A stretch of DNA of 64,000 bases from DATKNA01 sp963786765 (GTDB lineage: Bacteria; Actinomycetota; Actinomycetes; Actinomycetales; Kineosporiaceae): the NCBI GenBank assembly GCA_963786765.1, contig CAWBAJ010000025.1, forward strand, positions 62,001 through 126,000, given 5' to 3'. A program made the position numbers and the translations under genes. Each line of letters begins with the position of its first letter. Positions within the stretch are counted from its first letter, which is position 1. The notes beneath the pieces are model-generated. The model was not told the DNA's origin, ran no database searches, and saw only the letters and a list, made by a program, of their open reading frames with translations. Below are positions 60,404 through 64,000 of this stretch, in pieces.

Positions 60404-61569
60404 GGGCCTCCCACCGTCCCGGAGCCGGCGAGCAGGCCCTTGGCGGCGGCGGCGAGCACGTCGCGGGTGACGAGGCCGGCGAGCAGGTAGGTGCGGTGAC
60501 CGTAGCCACCCACCGCGACGCCGGCGGTGACGATGCCCGAGTCGATCACGGCGACCTGCCCACCGGGTACGTCGTCGACCTTCGTGCGCAGCCGCATCGC
60601 GTCGAGAACGTCGTCGGCCGCCCCCGCGGGCAGGGGGATCACGACGAACCGGGCGAGCCCGGTGCCGTAGGTCGCGCTGCCGTGCAGGACGCCGACGGCG
60701 CGGCGCAGGCCTGCCAGCGCCCAGGGGAACCGCTGCCGGGGGTAGTCGTCCACGAGCGAGACGAGGTCCGGGGCGTTCCCGACCTCGATCCGCGCGCTCT
60801 CCGGCAACGGCGGGGCCACGTCCGCGTCGGCGGGGCGACGCAGGTCGACGTCCAGGAAGGAAGTCTCGAAGGCCGTCACGCCGCTGCGGTCACGGACGGC
60901 GACAGCGAGCGGCAGCCCGCTCCCCGGATCGACCCAGACGTCGAGGGCGCCGATCGTGCTGTCCACCGAGCCGGGGACGACATGCAGGCCGGCCGCCTCG
61001 ATGCCGGCGATCCGGCGCGAGAGACCGGCGGTGACGTGGTCGGCAGGGTCGAGGGCCACCAGCAGTCGGCGCGCGGCCTGCGGCGGCAGCAGGTCGTCCA
61101 CGCGAGGCAGCCGCACCGTGCCGGCACTGTCGGTGCCGATGGTGGTCCGGCGGACGTTCCGTTCGTAGTCCCAGCTGACGAGGGTGCCGCCGCCGGTGCC
61201 GTACAGGTCCTGCTCGCCGGTGGTGAGCAGCCGGGCCACCCGCCAGCTGTCCGGGGAGGACCACCACACCCGAGCCCTGGTGGTGCCGCCGAGGAGGGCG
61301 GCGACGTCACCGAACCGCCGGACGTCGGGAAGCCCGAGCGACCCGCGGCTCTCGACGAGGCCCTGGTGCGGCACGGTGGCCGAGCGGAGGGCCCGCTGAA
61401 CCAACTCAGCGGGAGCCGGGGTGCTCGCGACACCCCGCGACACCGCGCCCGCCACCCCGCCCGCCAGCGTCGGCGCGGCGACGATCAGGACTGTCCCCAC
61501 GACGACGATCGCCCATCGCCGCACACCGCCGTCCCGGACGGCGCGGCGGAAGACGGACACGCGAACCAC
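60400..61569 (-). CDS. LolA/MucB-like periplasmic-type protein with signal anchor
   Basis: About 389 residues from GTG 61569 (or the GTG 9 bases on). N-terminal anchor RRWAIVVVGTVLIVAAPTLAGGVAG. The extracytoplasmic domain is a LolA/RseB-type beta-sheet scaffold: ELVQRALRSATVPHQGLVES, RVWWSSPDSWRVARLLTTGEQDLYGTGGGTLVSWDYERN-like blocks, and DVWVDPGSGLPLAVAVRDRSG. Such proteins bind lipid or a sigma-factor regulator; the partner ABC genes suggest a lipid-related signal. The stop overlaps the ATPase ATG, so the three genes form one operon. Confidence 0.72.
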   Translation of the reverse strand: MVRVSVFRRAVRDGGVRRWAIVVVGTVLIVAAPTLAGGVAGAVSRGVASTPAPAELVQRALRSATVPHQGLVESRGSLGLPDVRRFGDVAALLGGTTRARVWWSSPDSWRVARLLTTGEQDLYGTGGGTLVSWDYERNVRRTTIGTDSAGTVRLPRVDDLLPPQAARRLLVALDPADHVTAGLSRRIAGIEAAGLHVVPGSVDSTIGALDVWVDPGSGLPLAVAVRDRSGVTAFETSFLDVDLRRPADADVAPPLPESARIEVGNAPDLVSLVDDYPRQRFPWALAGLRRAVGVLHGSATYGTGLARFVVIPLPAGAADDVLDAMRLRTKVDDVPGGQVAVIDSGIVTAGVAVGGYGHRTYLLAGLVTRDVLAAAAKGLLAGSGTVGGP

Positions 61570-61655
61570 CGTACGTCGGGCACCTGAGCCGGCCGCTCGA
61601 TCCCCCGCTCCCGTGCTCCCCGACGACCGGAGCGGGGACGGGATGTGTCCTTCGC

Positions 61656-61698
61656 GACCGTATGTGCTGCCCCGCCGGACGGGGCAGCGCATACGGTC
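61656..61698. repeat. Long palindrome, copy 2
   Basis: GACCGTATGTGCTGCCCC pairs with GGGGCAGCGCATACGGTC around GCCGGAC: an 18-bp stem with one G-T wobble. Shares its core with 40053-40097. It lies between the divergent LolA-like and epimerase genes, so it is not a terminator here. Confidence 0.85.
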
Positions 61699-61775
61699 GT
61701 ATGACCATGTGTCCCCCTCCGGGCTGCTCAGGATTAGGGGGGCTCGATCCCGGGGTTGCTGGGTACGGAACCGAC

Positions 61776-62891
61776 ATGCGCATCGTCGTCACCGGCCTCT
61801 CGGGCAACCTGGGCACCGCCCTGCTGCGCCGCCTCGGCGCGGAGGGCGGGCACGACATCACCGGGATCTGCCGGCGCCCTCCCCAGGGCGAGCCGTACCA
61901 GCTCGCCAGGTGGGTCGCCCTCGACCTCGCGCAGGAGGGGGCCGAGCAGCGCCTGCGACAGGTCTTCGGCGGCGCCGACGCGGTGGTTCACCTCGCCTGG
62001 GGGTTCCAGCCGAGCCACGTGACGGCGTACCTCGACCGGGTCGGCGTCGGCGGCACCGCCGCCGTCCTGGCAGCCGCAGACGCCGCCGGCGTCGCGCACC
62101 TCGTGCACGCCTCTTCGCTCGGCGCCTATTCCCCCGGGCCCTCCCCCGCCCCCTCGGGCACGGACGGCGATGGTTCCCACGGCGACGGGCGCGCGGTCCG
62201 CGTGGACGAATCGTGGCCCACCGAGGGCATCGAGAGCCTCGCCTACAGCAAGGAGAAGGTGGCGGCGGAGCGGCTCCTCGACGACCACGAGAAGAACGGC
62301 GCGGGCCGTTTGATGATCACGCGAATGCGCCCGGCGCTGGTCGTCCAGGGAGACGCGGGCAGTGCGATCCTGCGCTACGGGCTGCCGGCGTTCCTGCCGA
62401 GCTCGGTGCTGCGCCTGGTGAAGGTGCTGCCGCTCGACCCGAGCCTGGTGCTCCAGGCCGTGCACACGCCGGACGTCGCGGACGCGATTGCCCGCGCCCT
62501 CGAGCGGCGGATCGGCGGAGCCTTCAACCTGGCGGCGGACCCGCCGCTGTCGGCGTCCGACATCGCCTCCGCGCTGGGGGCGGCGCTGGTGCCTGTGCCG
62601 CGCGCCGTGCTGCGGACCGCAGTCGCAGCAGGCTGGAACCTCGGCGTGCAGCCGCTGGACCCCGGCTGGCTCGACCTGGCGTTCGCGGTGCCCCTGATGG
62701 ACAGCGGCCGGGCCCGGCGCGAGCTCGACTGGGAGCCGGCGACCGATGCCCGCACGGCCCTGGCGGAGCTCGTCTCAGGCATGAAGAACAGCCGCGGCAC
62801 GTCCAGCCCGCCGCTGCGCCCCCGCGTGGTCGCGGACGAGCTGCGGGATCTCGTGCGTAGGGGCCCGATCTCGCACCGCCGGCTCCCGTGA
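61776..62891 (+). CDS. NAD-dependent epimerase/dehydratase (extended SDR)
   Basis: A 371-aa protein read from ATG 61776. MRIVVTGLSGNLGTALLRRL gives the GxxGxxG motif, DAVVHLAWGFQPSH and VAHLVHASSLGAYSPG the middle blocks, and SLAYSKEKVAAERLL the YxxxK catalytic pair with Tyr about residue 162. A Pro/Gly/Ser-rich stretch near 130-145 interrupts the fold. LMITRMRPALVVQGDAGS and the C-terminal substrate part follow. Substrate (sugar nucleotide or other) unknown. Confidence 0.9.
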   Translation: MRIVVTGLSGNLGTALLRRLGAEGGHDITGICRRPPQGEPYQLARWVALDLAQEGAEQRLRQVFGGADAVVHLAWGFQPSHVTAYLDRVGVGGTAAVLAAADAAGVAHLVHASSLGAYSPGPSPAPSGTDGDGSHGDGRAVRVDESWPTEGIESLAYSKEKVAAERLLDDHEKNGAGRLMITRMRPALVVQGDAGSAILRYGLPAFLPSSVLRLVKVLPLDPSLVLQAVHTPDVADAIARALERRIGGAFNLAADPPLSASDIASALGAALVPVPRAVLRTAVAAGWNLGVQPLDPGWLDLAFAVPLMDSGRARRELDWEPATDARTALAELVSGMKNSRGTSSPPLRPRVVADELRDLVRRGPISHRRLP

Positions 62892-62906
62892 GCAACGGCT
62901 CCAAGG

Positions 62907-64000
62907 TCAGCGGGGGTCCATCACCTCGGGCGGGTAGTCGCCGTACTCGAACGACCCGACCTCGTCGACGGGCACGGCAGCGGCCGGACGCCGGTTGATC
63001 CGGCGCAGCACCGCGGGGTCGATCTTCGGGACCCGGCCCTCCGTGAGCAGCCCGTTCTTCTCCTGCAGCGTGTCCGTCAGCTGCGTGTAGCAGAAGCCCG
63101 CGACCGCGGGGCTGTCGATCAGGGCGTCGACGAGCCGGCGGTAGCGCTCGAGCAGGTCCTTCGGCGACTGCACCGCGCCGTAGCCGGGCCAGCGCTCCTC
63201 GTCGTCCACCGCGTAGGTGATGCCGCCGAACTCGCTGACGACGAGAGGCTGGTGCTCCCAGCGGGTGCCCGAGAGCAGCAGCGACCGGTTCTGGGGCTGG
63301 GTGCCGTTGAGCGTCTGCTGCACCGCCTCGCCCGTGCCGTACCGCTGGCGCAGCACCTCGCCGCGGGCTGTGTAGTCGTGCACCGTGATCACGTCCGAGA
63401 CGATCTGCTCCCAGCCGTCGTTGCCGATGACGAGCCGGGTCGGGTCGAGGCCTTTCGTGAGGTGGTACAGCGCGCGCACGAAGTCGCGCTGCGGCGCGAC
63501 CGCTCCAGCGGGGCACCCCCCAGCTCTCGTTCATCGGCACCCAGGCGACGACGCACGGGTGGTTGTAGTCGCGCCGCAGCACTTCGAGCCACTCGCGCGT
63601 GACCCGCTCCATCATCACCGCGGAGAACTCGTAGGCCGCCGGCATCTCCGCCCACACCAGCAGCCCGAGCCGGTCGCACCAGGCGAGGAAGCGAGGATCC
63701 TCACCTTCTGGTGCAGCCGCACCCCGTTGAAGCCGAGGTCCTTCACCATCTCGACCTCGCGGCGCAGGGCCTCGTCGTCGGGCGCTGCGAGGTGGGAGCC
63801 GCGCCAGTAGCCCTGGTCGAGCACGAGCCGCAGGAAGTACGACCGGCCGTTGAGCAGGATCCGGCGGCCCGTGGCCGCGATGCTGCGCAGGGCCGTGTAG
63901 CTGCCGACCTCGTCGACCACGTCGCCGTCCTCATCGAGGAGGCGCACGCTGGCGTCGATCAGGTTCGGGTTCTCGGGGCTCCACAGCGTCGTGTGACGGC
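62907..64000 (-). pseudogene. Glycoside hydrolase family 2, 5' end outside window, two frame shifts
   Basis: The gene enters from the right edge and ends at TGA 62907. In order: VRLLDEDGDVVDEVGSYTAL, LNGRSYFLRLVLDQGYWRGSHLAAP, VKDLGFNGVRLHQKV (then shift near 63695), MWAEMPAAYEFSAVMMER, NHPCVVAWVPMNESWGVP with the acid/base Glu in NES (then shift near 63512), HDYTARGEVLRQRYG, PLVVSEFGGITYAV with the nucleophile Glu in SEFGG, and GFCYTQLTDTLQEKNGLLTE. Beta-glucuronidase/galactosidase-type enzyme, cytosolic as far as visible. Substrate not determined. Confidence 0.85.

Overview
The window is a 64 kb piece of a very GC-rich actinobacterial chromosome. Mycothiol genes (mshA, mshD), a GlnR-type orphan regulator beside mshD, an RsiG-type c-di-GMP-binding anti-sigma factor, a PHO box in front of pstSCAB and frequent GTG starts all point to Actinomycetia. 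The sequence alone does not fix the family. I saw no tRNA, rRNA or CRISPR.

Layout. 0-6 kb: the end of phoU, a Gfo/Idh/MocA oxidoreductase, gpmA, a small tyrosine phosphatase, a YbjN protein, mshA and a methyltransferase. 6.1-15.04 kb: an accessory cassette on the plus strand whose genes overlap by 4 bases: ComEC-like metallo-beta-lactamase, CHAT protease, a second CHAT protein without catalytic residues, a 1198-aa repeat protein and a 458-aa protein. The last two end in regions that resemble the cytoplasmic domain of the type III export protein FlhA. A broken DUF2235 hydrolase gene follows and stops where dtd begins. This is the most unusual part of the window. 15-27 kb, mostly minus strand: dtd, asparaginase, rsiG, DUF2516, an HbhA-like protein with its HTH regulator, a DUF58/MoxR/DUF4129 locus, a BKACE enzyme, ygfZ, a Fur-family repressor and a nitrobindin-like protein. 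27-37 kb: glnR-mshD-ppk-mutT1-pstSCAB, i.e. nitrogen control, mycothiol, polyphosphate and phosphate uptake. 37-49 kb: a metallophosphatase, a DUF1508/histone-H1-like protein with long repeats, a permease plus a hydrolase-ABC fusion, YbaK, YihY, MFS, UdgX and DoxX. 49-64 kb: a GGDEF protein, a secreted protein, an oxidoreductase, a geranylgeranyl-reductase-like flavoprotein, Sua5, an OmpA-domain protein, ArfB, a lipase, a LolA-like/ABC operon, an epimerase and the 3' part of a family 2 glycoside hydrolase.

Two features run through the whole window. First, at least 14 otherwise well-conserved genes are split by one-base shifts, often in short C or G runs. They cluster at 20-27 kb and 48-64 kb, while 27-42 kb is clean. 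This looks more like sequence error than decay, so split genes are given here as one locus each and typed as pseudogene. Second, several genes have a TANNNT box 6-8 bases before the start codon, which predicts leaderless transcripts. Two families of dispersed intergenic repeats are also present: an 18-bp-period element at three sites and a long palindrome at two.
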